Shown in pieces: positions 22,510 through 35,950 of a stretch of DNA of 64,000 bases; position 1 is the stretch's first letter, and every line of letters begins with the position of its first letter. The notes under the pieces were generated by a model. It was not told the DNA's origin, searched no databases, and saw nothing but the letters and a program-made list of their open reading frames with translations. The DNA lies in assembly GCF_964275005.1 (NCBI RefSeq), contig NC_092695.1, forward strand, positions 15,205,697 to 15,269,696, given 5' to 3'. A program made the translations under genes and the position numbers. The stretch is from Diadema setosum (Eukaryota > Echinodermata > Echinoidea > Diadematoida > Diadematidae).

Positions 22510-23332
22510 ATGCCCGGTACGGATAGACCTCGACGGGGGCTTACTGCACCCCAGGCCGACAGCTCCCCGACGACGAAGCTAGCCCAAACTGGTGGCACAG
22601 ATGCCTCTACACTCGACTCTGACCAAGACTCGGAATTATCCAGTGCCATCCAATCTGTCATCGAACGACTACTCGCTGATGGTACTTTCATCTCCAAACT
22701 GATTTCTGCAATCAAAGCAAAGTTTCTGAACGATTTATGTGAGACAATTCGCTCCGATGTCAAGGACTCGCTACAATTCGACGTCGATACCGTCAACGAC
22801 AGAATTTCGACGATGGAGAAATGTCTCCAAAGGATCGAGGAGGCCTCGGAGGACGCGGAACAGTATTCACGGCGTAACTGCTTGGTTTTCGCTGGCATTG
22901 ATGAAAGCAGTGGCGAGGACGTGGAGGCAACCGTCATCGATATCTGTAAAGACGACCTTGGGATCAACGTCGAGAAGGGAGACATCGATCGTTGCCACCG
23001 ACTGGGACCCACGGCCGGAGGCGGGAGAAGGAGTCAGGCGACAACCAAGGCAAAACAGCAGCACCGCGATGTCATCGTGAAATTCGCGACCTACCGCACG
23101 AGAAGCACGATTCAACCTACGGAAAGCAGCCAGTAAGTCAAAAACCGTCTACATTAATGAAAGTTTGACACAAGGTCGCTCGAAACTCTACTGGAAAGTG
23201 AAGAGGGGTCTAGGAAGCAGAGATTTCAAACTTTGGACACAGGACGGGAGGATTACAGTCAAGAAACCAAACGGCGAAAAGATCACAATCGTCAGAGAAA
23301 GAGACTTGGTGAGATTGAATCTAAACACGTGA
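22510..23332 (+). CDS. LINE ORF1 protein, one frameshift
   Basis: The start is the ATG at 22510 (MPGTDRPRRGL). A low-complexity N-terminus is followed by a helical, coiled-coil-like stretch (about residues 50-115, VNDRISTMEKCLQRIEEAS). After it comes an RRM-like RNA-binding module with RRNCLVFAGI, DIDRCHRLG and DVIVKFATYRTR. From near 23105 the C-terminal module continues in another frame (VYINESLTQGRSKLYW, DGRITVKKPNGEK) to a stop at 23330-23332. This is the usual order for ORF1 of CR1/L2-type LINEs, which bind and chaperone the element RNA in ribonucleoprotein particles. The frame change is the only break I see. Confidence 0.75.
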
Positions 23333-23749
23333 ACACTGAACTCAGACTGAGTAGAAACGTTTAAATGGTAATGCTTACGTGAGTAAACTTTGTGCAATAC
23401 CTTTTTCGTGATTTGCTTGATTATATGTTTGTTTCATTCTTTTGATGTTTGATGTGTTTGATGATCTATTTTGATATATCAATTTATGCCAGTTAGGTTT
23501 CCATGTGTATATTGTAAAACACCAGTAAAATGTAATCAGAAAGCATTGTTCTGTACAGTGGGTTCATATCATATGTGCCGGTATAACTCAAGCTCAGTAC
23601 GATAACAAAAATGAATGTTTTGAAAACTGGTTGTGTTCTATGTGTATTTCGAAGAGTTGCCATTTTTCGAACAAGATCTAAAATCTCCTGAAACGGCTAT
23701 CCAAAAATTAGACAAAGTTGCAGAGAACGAAAATGATGTTATGTTGCCT

Positions 23750-24867
23750 GGAAATGCTATTCAACTTAACAGTACAAATAATAATGGTCTGCTGATTGCG
23801 CATCTTAATGTTCGAAGAATACGGAATAAAAAGAAGAACGTGGATAATTATATTAAGAAAGAATCAGTTGATTTGTTTACACTATCCGAAACATGGATTG
23901 ATGATTCCATTAGTTCAAGTGTTTTAGAGATTTCTGGTTATATCCTTGAAAGGAGAGATCGGGATAACCATGGCGTGGAGTAGCGTGTTATTTAAGAGAA
24001 AACATGTCATACGTTAGACGTAAAGATCTTGAAAATAATGATTTGGAAATAATGTTGTTAGTACTCAAAGTTAAAAATTATATGTTATTTTTCCTCGGTG
24101 TGATATATCTACAACCGGATTCCCCTTGTTCGACTTTTTTCAGTTGTTTGGAAGCGAATCTAGAGCAGGTTTTTTCTTTCTCTGATAACGTTCTTATCCT
24201 TGGAGACTTAAATTGCAACATGTTAGCAAAAAGATCTTTGTCAAACAAGGTTAACGAATTGTGTTCAGTGTTTAACCTTACGCAGCTTATCAAGGAGCCA
24301 ACTAGAACAACCCCCTATAGTTCCACGTTGATCGATGTTATTTGTGTGTCAGACTCAATGGTGGAGGTCACAAAGAAATCCGGGACAGACTCTGTTGGAT
24401 TTAGTGACCACTCCTTGTCTATACAATTCTCAGGTGTAGACCATCAAAATCCCAGCCTGAATGTTTTTCATTCAGATCGTTCAGATACTTTGTCGAAGAA
24501 GATTTTCTTAATGACCTTTTTATATGTTCAATGGGATCGTCTTGTTACTGTGAACGACGATGTCGAAAGGAGCTTTGCAAAATTTAAAGAAACCTTTTCT
24601 GCTATATCACGTAAACATGCTCCTTTTGTCTCTGTTCGGAAGAAGTTAAGAGGTGCCCCATGGATCACTAATGACTATCTAGCAATAGCCAGAGTCCGTG
24701 ATTACTATAAGAGAAAGTTCACTGAACTGAAAAGAAAATCGTCTGAGAAAGGTCAAACACCATGTCAAGAGGATGTAAGTCATCTGAACGTAATCTGGGA
24801 CAAATACAAACATCTTAGAAGCAAAGCCAATAATTTGAATAAGAAACTTAAGAAGGAATATTTTTAA
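23750..24867 (+). CDS. LINE ORF2, endonuclease part
   Basis: An APE-type endonuclease is visible: LLIAHLNVRRIRNK (N-terminal LNVR box), SETWIDD (catalytic E with W), YILERRDRDN, ILGDLNCNM (the D-x-N box), and FSDHSLSIQF (the S-D-H catalytic box). Such enzymes nick target DNA to prime reverse transcription. The frame shifts near 23975 (after GYILERRDRDNHG) and there is an in-frame TAA at 24865-24867 before the reverse transcriptase part continues in the same frame. All main endonuclease residues are recognisable. Confidence 0.75.
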
Positions 24868-26647
24868 ACCAGGTTACGACAATGCGACAGCAATATGCAT
24901 AAATTGTGGAAAGTGCTAAAAGATTTATTGCCAAAGAAAAAAGCTACAATCAATTCAAATATCAAAATAGGCAATGACATTATTTCAGATAAGTGTAAAA
25001 TTGCTGAAGCATTTAATCAGATCTTCATTAATGTCGGAAATGGTTTCACTCGATTCGAAAAGTGTTTTAACTCCCTGAATACATTGTCACAAGTGAAATC
25101 AACTTTCAAGTTCAAAGAAATTGAAATGGAGTTTGTCAAAAAAGAATTACAAAAAATGGACGTGAAAAAACTGCCGGTTTAGATGACTTACATCCAAGGC
25201 TATCGAAATCCGCAGCTCCGAACCTCTTACATATATCTTAAACAAATCCTTAAACTCTGGGCAATTCCCGAGTGATTTTAAAAAGGCCAAGATTGTTCCT
25301 GTACCCAGAGGTGGTGATACAAGTGAACTGGGCAACTTTCGTCCGATATCTCTATTATCTTGTCTGTCAAAGATTCTTGAAAGGGCGGTCCACATACAAC
25401 TTTACGAATACTTGCCAGAACACAAATTGCTATCGCAGCGGCAATCGGGTTTTCGCCCAAAGCATTCAACGGCTACATGTTTAATTGAAATTATTGATTT
25501 TTTGTTGATTAACCTTGATTCTGGTCTTATAACAGGTGCAATTTTCTTAGACCTAAAAAAGGCCTTTGATATCATATCGCACGAAATCCTTTTAACAAAA
25601 ATGCCTTACTATGGCATTAAAACAACTGAACTACAATGGTTTTCATCTTATCTTTGTAACAGACAGCAATGTGTTTCTTTTCACGGTGCCCAGAGTGCTT
25701 TTGAGAAGGTCACTTTTGGTGTCCCCCGAGGCTTCATTCTGGGGCCCTTACTTTTTTGTCTATTTATCAATGATATGTGTGATTTATCTTTTGAAAATCA
25801 AACTAAAATCACCCTTTACGCTGACGACACGGCATTGTTTTGCAAGGGAAAAAATATTCTTAGTATTCAAATGACCCTGCAAAAGTAATATAATTCATTG
25901 TGTAAATGGTTAAGAATTAATCAAATGAAGATCAATGGCACAAAAACAAAAGTTATGGTTTTTGGAACCAAGCATAAAATTAGAAATCAGATCCTAAGAA
26001 TTTCTCACGAAGAAGATTACCTTGAAAATGTTACAAATATCAAGTACCTTGGTGTAATTCTTGATCAGAGTTTAAACTGTTCATTACATGTATCTAATGT
26101 AATTAGAAAAGTTAATCGAGCAATAGCATGTATGAGGAGGATAAATTTTTTTCTAACAGAAATAATTCTGGTACAGCTGTATTACTCATTTATGCTACCT
26201 CACATAGATTATTGCTCGGTGGTTTGGGGAAAGTGTAACAAAACAGACCTTGTTAAATTACAACGAACCCAGAACAGATATGCAAGACTGGTTCTAAATG
26301 CGGATTACTCAACTACGAAAGAAACTCTTTTGAATAGACTTGGGTGGCAAAGTGTCGACAGTAGAATCAACTATCAGTATTGTATTTCTGTTTTCAAGAT
26401 ACTTAATGACTTAGCACCGTACTACCTGAATGATCTTGCCACAAAACGTCCTATGTATTATGTCACCCGTCATTCTACTCTAAATCCACTGTTCATTCCA
26501 AGGCCCAACACCGAATTTAAAAAACGACCCTTTTCTTTCATACCACCCAGTATTTACAATAAACTGCCAACCCATATTCGAACAGCAACAACACTCACCT
26601 CTTTTAAGACCCAAATACAATCAATTAATTTCCAAGTGCAGATTTAA
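24868..26647 (+). CDS. LINE ORF2, reverse transcriptase part
   Basis: The RT follows the endonuclease. Motifs in order are KAKIVPVPRGG and NFRPISLL, QSGFRPKHSTATCL, FLDLKKAFD (catalytic D), GVPRGFILGPLLF, TLYADDTALF (the YADD pair of catalytic Asp), and KYLGVILDQSL. A C-terminal region contains LPHIDYCSVVWGKC and KLQRTQNRYARLVL. At least two frameshifts lie between about 25160 and 25230, and an in-frame TAA is at 25886-25888. The ORF ends at 26647. The enzyme copies its own RNA at the nicked target. Confidence 0.8.
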
Positions 26648-26996
26648 CGCAAATTCTGGTTTACTTTTCTCACAGTTTTGCGCACCAACTGAAGCCACAA
26701 CTGTCATGTGGCACGTTGGTTTCCCTCTCTTGTTATGTAGTATCTCGTTTCTGTTATGAGCTTAGTTTAATTGTTTTTGTTTGTTTCTTTGTCTTTTCCT
26801 GTTTTAGTAGATATTGTGTTTGACTAAGTATATTTTAGTTTTGATGTCATTACTTTTTCTGTTTACACTTATGTAAATATATGTTCCGATGTGAAATTGT
26901 GTATTTATGTTAACAGGGCTCTTTTTGAAAGCAGGCCTTTTGCCTCTCAAAAGACTACCCTGTTTTTAAAGAAGACTGAATAAATAAAATAAATAA
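26648..26996 (+). other. 3' UTR and tail of the CR1-like LINE
   Basis: Non-coding. A stem-like GCAGGCCTTTTGCCTCTCAAAAG near 26933 precedes a (TAAA)n tail (about 26978-26998). Confidence 0.7.
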
Positions 26997-27002
26997 ATAC
27001 TA

Positions 27003-30000
27003 GTATATATTTCTCGCGCTTCTGCATTGCTTATATAGCGTACCCTTATGAGAGAAATATGGGTTTCCTGTCTCTCATTCTTTGTCGCTCCGTTGTCAAC
27101 AAATAATGTGTTACCTTTTCTTTTTTTTCAAAAATCTCAGATATTTAGCCTAGAATAAGGCCAAATAATGAGCAATACACTTCTATACATGGACGTCCGA
27201 TCGTCGTTTCTAAGGTAAATTATATAACATTTGGCCACCTTACATTCATTCTTTATAAGGAATGCATGAAGGTAGTTGATCACAATGACAAGTCAACTAT
27301 ATCTCATTTGAATGTTCTCCTCTCTCTGAGTCCGTTATATTGGTCTAATTGACACAGTTCTTCTACTTTACTGCTATAACTGCGCATTTTAAATCAGTTT
27401 TGTGTTTTTAGTGTTAGACTGATATATAGACTCCCTAAGTACTAATTTTATCATAGTTGCGCTAACACCGTATTTTAACATATATATATAACATATATAT
27501 ATATTTCTCGCGCTTCTGCATCACATATAGTATAGCGTACACTTTTGAGAGAAAGATGAGTTTCCTGCCTCTCAGTCATTGTCGCTCCGTTGTCAACAAA
27601 TTCTGTGTTACCTTTCCTTTTTTTTTCAAAAATCCCAGATATTTAGCCTAGGATAAGCCGAAATAATTAGCATAACACTTCTATACACGCATGCACGTGC
27701 GTCGTTTCTTAGGTAAAACATATAACATTTGGCCACCTACCATTCACTTTTAATGAGGAATATATGAAGGTAGTTGATCACAATGACAAGTCAACTATAT
27801 CTTATTTTTTGAATGTTCTCCTATCCTTGAGTGCGTTTATATTGGTCTATATTGACAGAGTACTTCTAATTTACGGTATAACTGCGCATTTAGATCATTT
27901 TTGTGTTTTTTGTGTTCGACTTATACATGGACCCCATAAGTCCGGATTTTATCATAGTACGCCCTAACGCCGGATTTTAATATATATATATTTCTTGCGC
28001 TTCGGCATTGCTTATTGTATTATGTTCACTTAAGAGAGAAAGATGAGATTCCTGTCTCTCAATTATTGTTGTTTTTAATATATATATATATATATATGTT
28101 TCTCGCACTTCTGCATTGCTTATGGTATAGCGTACACTTATGAGAGACAGATGAGATTCCTGTCTCTCAGTCATTGTTGCTCTGTTGTCAACAATTCTGT
28201 GTTATTCAAATTCATGAAATTCTTCCGTCGAGATGTTTTCATGGCAACTGATTGACAAATTGCCCTAGTATACATCGACGTAAATAAGCACTGAATTGAT
28301 CGGTGTTTTAGTAGTAGCCATGACAAAAAAATCATGGGCGTACATACTCGCGAGTATGTACGCAAGTATGTCTCTCATTTTTTTTTTTCGCTCCGTTGTG
28401 AAGAAATACTGTGTTACCTTTTCTTTTTTTGAAAAATCTCAGATATTTAGCCTGGCATAAGGCCAAATAATGAACATAACACATCTATACATGGATGCAC
28501 GTGCGTCGTTTCTTGGTTAAAACATAGATCATTTGACCACCTTACATTCATTCTTTATACGGAATACATGAAGGTAGTTGATCACAATGACAAGTCAACT
28601 ATATCTTATTGTTTGAACGTTCTCCTCTCTTTGAGTGCGTTTTATTGGTCTAAATGATACAGGTCTTCTAATTTACTGGTACAACTGCGCATTTTGGGTC
28701 AGTTTTGTGTTTTTAGTGTTAGACTTATACATGGACCCCCTAAGTACTGATTTTTATCATAGTACAAACTAACGCCTCATTTTAATATATATGTTTCTCG
28801 CGCTTCTGCAGTGCTTATAGTATAGCGTACACTAATGACAGAAAGATGGGATTCCTGGATCTCAGTCATTGCCGCTCCGTTGCCAACAAATTCTGTGTTA
28901 CCCTTCCTTTTTTTCAAAAGTTGGGATATTTGGCCTAGCATAAGGGCAAATAATGAGCATAACACTTCTATACATGGATGAACGTGCGTCGTTTCTTGAT
29001 TAAAACAAAGCTCATTTGAACACCTTACATTTATTCTTTATACAGAATACATTAAGGTAGTTCATCACAATGACAAGTCAACTATATCTTATTGTTTGAA
29101 TGTTCTCCTCTCTTTGAGTGCGTTTTATTGGTCTAATTGACACATTTCTTCTTATTTACTACTATAATTGTGCATTTTAGATCAGTTTTGAGTTTTTAGT
29201 GTTAGACTTATGTATGGACGCCCTAAGTACTGATTTTATCTTAGCACGCCCTAACGCCGCATTTTAACATATATATATTTCTCGCGCTTCTGCATTACTT
29301 ATATAGCGTTCACTTATGAGAGAAAGATGAGATTCCTGTCTCTCAGTCTTTGTCGCTCCGTTGTCACCAAATTCTGTATTACTTTTTCTTTTTTCTTTTT
29401 TTAAACCTCAGATATTTAGCCTAGGATAAGGCGAAATAATGAACAATACACTTCTATACATGGACACCCGTTCGTCGTTTCTAAGGTAAATTATATAACA
29501 TTTTGGCAGCTTACATTCATTCTTTGTAAGGAATACATGAAGGTAGTTCATCACAGTGACAAGTCAACTATATCTTATTGTTTGAACGTTCTCCTGTCTT
29601 TGAGTGCGTTTTATTGGTCTAATTGTCACAGGTCTTGTAATTTCATGGTACAACTGCGCATTTTAGATCAGTTTTGTGTTTTTAGTGTTAGACATAATTA
29701 GTATGGACGCCCTAAGTACTGATTTTATCATAGTACGCCCTAACGCCGCATTTTAACTTATATATATTTCTCGCGCTTCTGCATTGTTTATAGTATAGCG
29801 TACACTTATAAGAGAAGGATGAGTTTCCTGTCCCTCAGTCATTGTCGCTCCGTTGTCAACAAATTCTGTGTTACCTTTTCTTTTTTTCAAAATTCGGGAT
29901 ATTTGGCCTAGCATAATGAGCATAACACTTCTATACATGGATGCTGGACTTATATAATAATGGACGCCCTAAGTACTGATTTTATCATAGTACGCCCTAA

Positions 30001-30435
30001 CGCCACATTTTAACATATCATATATTTCTCGCGCTTCTGCATTACCTATAAAGCGTACACAATATGAGAGAAAGATGAGTTTCCTGTCTCTCAGTCATTG
30101 TCGCTCCGTTGTCAACAATTTCGGTGTTACCTTTTCTTTTTTTGAAAAATCTCAGATATTTAGCCTGGCATAAGGCCAATTAATGAACATAACACTTCTA
30201 TACATGGATGCACGTGCGTCGTTTCTTGGTTAAAACATAGATCATTTGACCACCTTACATTCATTCTTTATACGGAATACATGAAGGTAGTTGATCACAT
30301 TGACAAGTCAATTATATCTTATTGTTTGAATGCTCTCTTCTCTTTGAGTGCGTTTTATTGGTCTAATTGACACAGTTTGTCTAAATTAGTGGTATAACAG
30401 CGCATTTAGATCAGTTTTGTGTTTTTAGTGCTAGA

Positions 30436-30474
<39 letters not shown>

Positions 30475-31418
30475 ATGGACGCCCTAAGTATTGATTTTAT
30501 CATAGTACTCCCTAACGCCGCATTTGAACTTATTTATATTTCTCGCGCTTCTGCATTGCTTATAGTATAGCGTACACTTATGAGAGAAAGATGAGATTTC
30601 TGTCTCTCAGTCATTGTCGCTCCGTTGTCAACAAATTCTGTGTTACCTTTTCTTTTTTTCAAAAGTCGAGATATTTTGCCTAGCATAATGAGCATAACAC
30701 TTCTATACATGGATGCAAGCGCGTCGTTTCTTGGTTAAAACATAGATCATTTGACCACCTTACATTCATTCTTTATACGGAATACATGAAGGTAGTTGGT
30801 CACAATGACAAGTCAACTATATCTTATTGTTTGAACGTGCTCCTCTCTTTGAGTGCGTTTTATTGGGCTAATTGATACAGGTCTTCTAATTTACTGGTAC
30901 AACTGCACATTTTAGATCAGTTTTGTGTTTTTATTTTTAGACTTATACATGGACCCCCTAAGTACTGATTTTTATCATAGTACGAACTAACGCCGCATTT
31001 TAATATAATATGTTTCTCGCACTTCTGCAGTGCTTATAGTACACTTATGAGAGAGAAAGATGAGTTTCCTGTATCTCAGTCATTGCCGTTCCGTTGCCAA
31101 CAAATTCTGTGTTATACCCTTTCTTTTTTTCAAAAGTTGGGATATCAATTTGGCCTAGCATAAGGCCAAATAATGAGCATAACACATACATGGATGCACG
31201 TGCGTCGTTTGTTGGTTAAAACAAAGCTCATTCGACCACCTTACATTCATTCTATATAAGGAATACATGAAAGTAGTTGATCACAATAAGTCAACTATAT
31301 CTTATTCTTTGAATGTTCTCCTCTCTTTGAGTGCGTTTTATTGGTCTATATTGACAAAGTTCTTCTAATTTACTGTATTTAGATCATTTTTTGTGTTTTT
31401 TGTGTTCGACTTATACAT
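27003..31418 (+). repeat. Satellite block 3 (about 9 units)
   Basis: The largest surviving stretch. CTCGCGCTTCTGC-type words recur near 27010, 27510, 27992, 28100, 28795, 29280, 29768, 30026, 30540 and 31014. Some units are shortened or joined out of phase (28080-28200 and 29940-30030), consistent with unequal exchange. AT runs are expanded at 28080 and 30438-30470. Confidence 0.9.
28205..28378. other. Small unrelated insertion inside a satellite unit
   Basis: About 170 bp not found in other units. It includes a perfect palindrome GTACATACTCGCGAGTATGTAC (22 bp, about 28340-28361). Satellite text on both sides overlaps around TCTCTCA...TCCGTTGT, so the flanks look partly duplicated. Confidence 0.5.
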
Positions 31419-31546
31419 TGTGATGCGCCTTGAACAAGGCTAGTACGAATAAAGAGGTCCGCAGCTAGTTATGGCTTCCTAATCGTGGTCTTTTGCAACA
31501 TTGTTGTGATGGTTTGGGTGCGATCTGCCAGGAATGGAGCGGAACA
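31419..31546 (+). repeat. 5' LTR of the Gmr1-like element
   Basis: 128 bp, TG...CA borders; matches 38785-38931. It contains AATAAA near the start (about 31448). Confidence 0.85.
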
Positions 31547-32667
31547 TTTTGATTGTCATGATGTGGTGATTGGGTTGAGTCGTGACAAATTGTGACCTTG
31601 TCCGGGAAAATGAACAGACAAGCCGTTTTCTTTCGCATGTTTCATGCGGATTGTGGTGAGGACTATCACGTTTGGTTGTACACGTGTGCTGTAAGTACGT
31701 AGTGTATAGCTTCGATGGTGTATAGGCTCATGTCGTATCGGGCCTAGATATTGCTTGCATGTTGGTTTTGATAGGCCACATGCATTTTGGTGAGGATTCT
31801 CACGTTTGGTTGTGCACATTTATTGTGTACAACATTTTTTTTTTTATGCTGCGTAGGCTTTGGCAGTCATTGACTGTGTTTGTAGTTATATAGACTACAT
31901 TTTTGTGTGAAGGCCTAGTGCAGATTTTGGTGAGGAATCTCACGTTTGGTTGTGCACGTTGTGTATGACATTTATGTTGCATAGGCTTGGGCAGTCATTG
32001 ACTGTGTATGTAGTTTAAGACTACGTTTTGTGTGAAGGCCTAGTGCAAATTTTGGTGAGGATTCTCACGTTTTGTAATGTTAGTCGTTTTTGCATAAAGG
32101 TCTTGTGAAGACTTATTTTTGGTGAGGATTCTCACGTTCAGTTGTGTGCGTATATATTGCATAACGTGGATATTGCACATTAGGCTCGCACGTGTTTTGT
32201 AGTCGCAGACGGTCGGTCTAGCGAATCGTGTGTAGGGCTAGTGCAGTTTGTGACAGTGCGTATGCTGGATGTGTATGTGTGGGGGCTTGCGTACACATTG
32301 GCTACGGGTCACGCCGAATTTTCTGGAAGGTTAGCCTCGGTTAAAGGCTTTGGTATATTTTCCTTAGTAAGGCTAATCTTTTGCACAATCGTGCTTTGTG
32401 GTAGTTTGTATGGAGTGTGTATACTCATTTGATGTCTTAGATCACATGATGATGTGATACAGTGGTGTTCTGATTATATGCCTGATTCGAAGGCTTACGG
32501 ATTTTGTTGTTTTCTGCTTATCGCAGGAAATTTTTGCTTATTCTGCATGTGTTACTGGGTTCATGTGTACTTGTATACTCATACATGGTGCATTCTTTTT
32601 TGGGAAGGCTTTGTAGTTTTGTGAGGAATTGTTACTTCTTGCAAGTTTTGATTTTGATATTCACACA
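31547..32667 (+). promoter_or_regulatory. Long leader of the Gmr1-like element with five repeated hairpins
   Basis: No gene. GTGAG-N4-CTCAC (or a close variant), each followed by GTTTGGTTGTGCAC-like text, recurs at about 31656, 31790, 31930, 32055 and 32122. A primer-site-like CTTGTCCGGG lies shortly after the LTR. The repeats could serve RNA packaging or translation, which is inference only. Confidence 0.65.
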
Positions 32668-34170
32668 ATGGCTGATGTGGTGCAGAGCTTTGTTGATGAA
32701 CCCACTCTGGAAGGTTTCAACAACCTTAGGAAGGCAGAACTAGAGGAAGCTGCTCGACTTTTAGAAATCCCGATCAAAACATCGGACTGAAAAGCAGAAA
32801 TCAAGGGCACAATTTCGGAGTTTTTTTACGAATAGTGGTATTTGGCCTGCCTCTTTGTCAGATGATGAAGCAGGGACAGACGGTGGTGAAATTACACACC
32901 TTTGGTAACCCCTGCAGAAAGTGAATTGAAGAAAATTGAGATCCAGCTTCGGATGAAGCAGCTGGAAGTCGAGGCAAAGAAAAATAGAACTCGAAATCAA
33001 GTCGATCGATGCAAAATCAAATGAACCTTCTTCCGGCAGTTCAGCAAAGTCATCAGAATTTGATGCATTAAGGCAATCTCAGTTGGTGCCGAAATTTCGT
33101 GAAGACCGGGTAGAAGAGTTTTTCCAGCACTTTGAAAAAGTGGCTGTGAGTTTGGAATGGCCCAAAGAAGTGTGGCCGACATTGATAGAGAGCTCGTTGG
33201 TAGGGAAGGCCCAAGAGGTCTATGCGTCTCTCACTATCCAAGAGTGTTCTGACTATGAGAATTTGAAGAGTTCCGTGTTAAGGGCGTACGAGTTGGTGCC
33301 CGAAGCCCATAGGCAACTGTTTCGGAATTATAAAAGGGATGATCAGACATTCGTTGACTTTGTGCAACACAAGCAGACCCATTTTGAACACTGGTTAAGG
33401 TCGTCTGGTGTTGATGATTTCCACAAACTGAAAGAGTTGGTCTTGTTAGAGGAGGTGAAGAGGTGTGTTCAGCCAGATCAGCGGCAGTACCTGGAGGAAA
33501 GGGAAGTGAATGGTGCCAGGAGAGCCGCTGTCCTCCTTGATGAGTATGTGCTTACCCACAAGGGTACTTTCAAACTTTCTTCAAGCAAGAAAGGAGGCCA
33601 GGGTGTGCCAAGAAAAGGAGCTGCTGCTCCAAGCACTCCCAAGCCCGATCTTGAGCAAAAGCCGAACAAGACTTGCTTCTATTGCAAGAAGGAAGGACAT
33701 GTGATGTCAGCTTGCTTTAAGTTGAAGAAGAAGGAAGGGAAAGAGGGGATTAGCAACCCCAAAGCATTGCCAGATACTTTAGCTACCACTCGTACAGAGC
33801 ATTTACCGTCGTCTGAACGTGTAGCAGAGAATTACAGACCTTTCATATCTTCAGGGTATGTTAGTTTGACGCCTGATAGTGAGCAGGTTCAGGTTCACAT
33901 TTTGAGAGATACAGGAGCATCACAGAGTCTCTTGTGTGCAAATACATTGCCATTTTCAGTAGAATCTTCTGTGAATTCAAAGTGTTTGTGAGGGGAGTTG
34001 AAGGTGGGAGTGTCCGATTGCCTCTTCATAGTATCGAATTGAAGAGTGATCTTGTCAGTGGCTCAGTTGTAGTAGGTATTTTGCCTACATTGCCAGTTGA
34101 AGGTGTCACCTTATTGCTTGGCAATGATATCGCTGGTGAGAAGGTTTTGCCTCACTTTCTCCCAAGTAAG
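32668..34170 (+). pseudogene. gag and protease region of the Gmr1-like element (fossil)
   Basis: It begins at an ATG (MADVVQSFVDEPTLEGF). It includes a SAP-like N-terminal helix pair, a gag capsid-type region (VPKFREDRVEEFFQHFEKVA, QLFRNYKRDDQTF), a CCHC knuckle (CFYCKKEGHVMSAC), and an aspartic protease start (ILRDTGASQSLL) with a later LLLGNDIAGE. Broken; family and parts only are given. Confidence 0.8.
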
Positions 34171-34469
34171 ACACCCGTGGTTGATGAAGCCATAGAGAAA
34201 TTGGTTCAGGATATGCCTGATGTGTTTCCCTCATGTGCTGTTACCAGATCAATGGCTCGTGAACTGGAGAAAGAGGAGCAAGAGGATATCTTGGCTGATA
34301 CTTTCTTCTCTAGACTTGAAGAGTCTAGCAGCAGTGCAGCAGTGCTCATATGCACATATGGACCACGGTCAAATGCCAGAGATTTCTCGTCAGAGTCTGG
34401 TTGAATTGCAAGGCAAAGACCCTGGAATAGTGGCGTCTTGCAGAGTCTCTTGTACCTGAGGATGAGGAA

Positions 34470-35947
34470 GTGAATGAAACTGTGAAGTTTTACAAGAGGG
34501 ATGGCATCTTAATGAGGAGGTGGCGCCCTCCTGATGCCAAAAGTGATGAGGATTTTCGAGATGTTCATCAAGTAGTGGTACCAAAGATGTATCGGAAGGA
34601 GATCATATCTCTTGCCCATGAAGCACCATTGGCAGGTCATTTGGGGATCAACAAAACCCAAGAGAAGGTGCTTCGATATTTCTTCTGGCCAGGTTTGCGA
34701 CATGACGTCGCAGAGTTTTGTCGGTCTTCCCATGTGTGCCAGGTAGTTGGCAAGCCAAACCAGAAGATTACCCCTGCCCCTTTAAGGCCCATTCCGGCCT
34801 TCGAAGAACCGTTTAGTTGGGTCATTGTGAATTGTGTTGGTCCTCTTCCAAGGACAAAGTCGGGTAATCAGTATTTGCTGACAATGATGTGTGCATCTAC
34901 CCGCTTCCGCGAGGTAATTCCATTACGGACGATTACTGCCAAAAATGTCAGTAAAGCTCTTGTGAAGTTCTTCACAATGGTAGGACTTCCAAAGTGTGTG
35001 CAGTCAGACCAAGGGTCTAATTTCACATCAAAATCTTCCGACAGGTGATGAGTGAGTTAGGTGTAGAATGTAAGAACTCAAGTGCTTACCATCCACAGAG
35101 CCAGGGAGCTCTTGAACGCTTTCACCAAACCTTGAAGAATATGATGCGTGTGTACTGCAGTGAGCACGAGAAAGAGTGGGATGAGGGTATTCCTCTACTC
35201 TTGTTTGCAGTTCGAGAATCGGTCCAGGAATCTCTTGGATTCAGTCCTTTCGAGCTGGTCTTTGGGCCCTCAGTTCGTGGTCCCTTGAAGATCTTGCAAG
35301 AAAAGATCTTGGTTAAGCCGGAGTCCAACCTGTTGGACTATGTGTGTAAGTTCAAGGACAGACTTTCTTGTACTCGTGAACTAGCCGCAGGTCATCTGAA
35401 GACAGCTAAGTCTAATATGAAGAGACTGTTTGATCGCAAGGTGAAAGAAAGGCATTTCGAGCCTGGTTCTAATGTTCTGGTGTTGCTACCACTTCAAGGA
35501 GATGCCTTGAAGGCTAGATATGCAGGGCCATATGTGGTTGAGAAAAGGGTGAGTGATGTCAACTACATCATCCTGACACCTGATAGGAGGAAAAGGAGAA
35601 GACTGTGTCATGTCAACATGCTAAAGGAGTATGTTGAAAAGGTAGAAGAGGCTAAAGAAAAGCCTGTTGCCACAGTTCTTGTTGGTTGTGAAGTGGATGA
35701 TGAAGACTGTGAGAGTGACGATGTGGAAATTCCACAGTTGGTGTTGAACAACTCTGAGGTGTTAGCAAATCTATCTGACACATTATTTCATCCTCCAGCA
35801 GTGGAGAGAGCTCAGGTGACGGATTTAGTCCATGAGTATGAACACCTCTTCAGTGATGTACCAGGTCGTACTAGTGTGGTGGTGCATGATGTTGATGTGG
35901 GGGACTCCTCCCCTGTCAAGCAGCACCCATATCGTGTGAATCCATAG
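34470..35947 (+). pseudogene. Integrase region of the Gmr1-like element (fossil)
   Basis: An HHCC-type zinc-binding segment (HEAPLAGHLG, with paired cysteines around HVCQ) is followed by a DDE core with QYLLTMMCASTRF, QSDQGSNFTS and AYHPQSQGALERFHQ. The C-terminal GPY/F module is YAGPYVVEKRV with LCHVNMLKEY. It lies upstream of the RT, the hallmark of Gmr1-type elements. Broken fossil. Confidence 0.85.
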
Positions 35948-35950
35948 AAA

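Larger units (their letters stand above)
22400..26996 (+). mobile_element. Nearly full-length CR1-like LINE
   Basis: The element is 4.6 kb with ORF1 (22510-23332), an apurinic-type endonuclease and reverse transcriptase in ORF2 (about 23750-26647), a 3' UTR of about 340 bp and an AAATAAAT tail. ATACTA flanks it (22394-22399, 26997-27002) within one satellite unit and is a candidate target duplication. About 110 bp precede ORF1, so little or no 5' truncation occurred. Both ORFs are broken by a few frameshifts and stops. CR1/Jockey group is inferred from domain layout and motif style; an L2-like placement is possible. Confidence 0.85.

Noticed and set aside
32241-32743. Hydrophobic short frames in the leader of the Gmr1-like element as an envelope or membrane protein
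   Set aside because: Short, overlapping no known domain, and lying upstream of gag among leader repeats.
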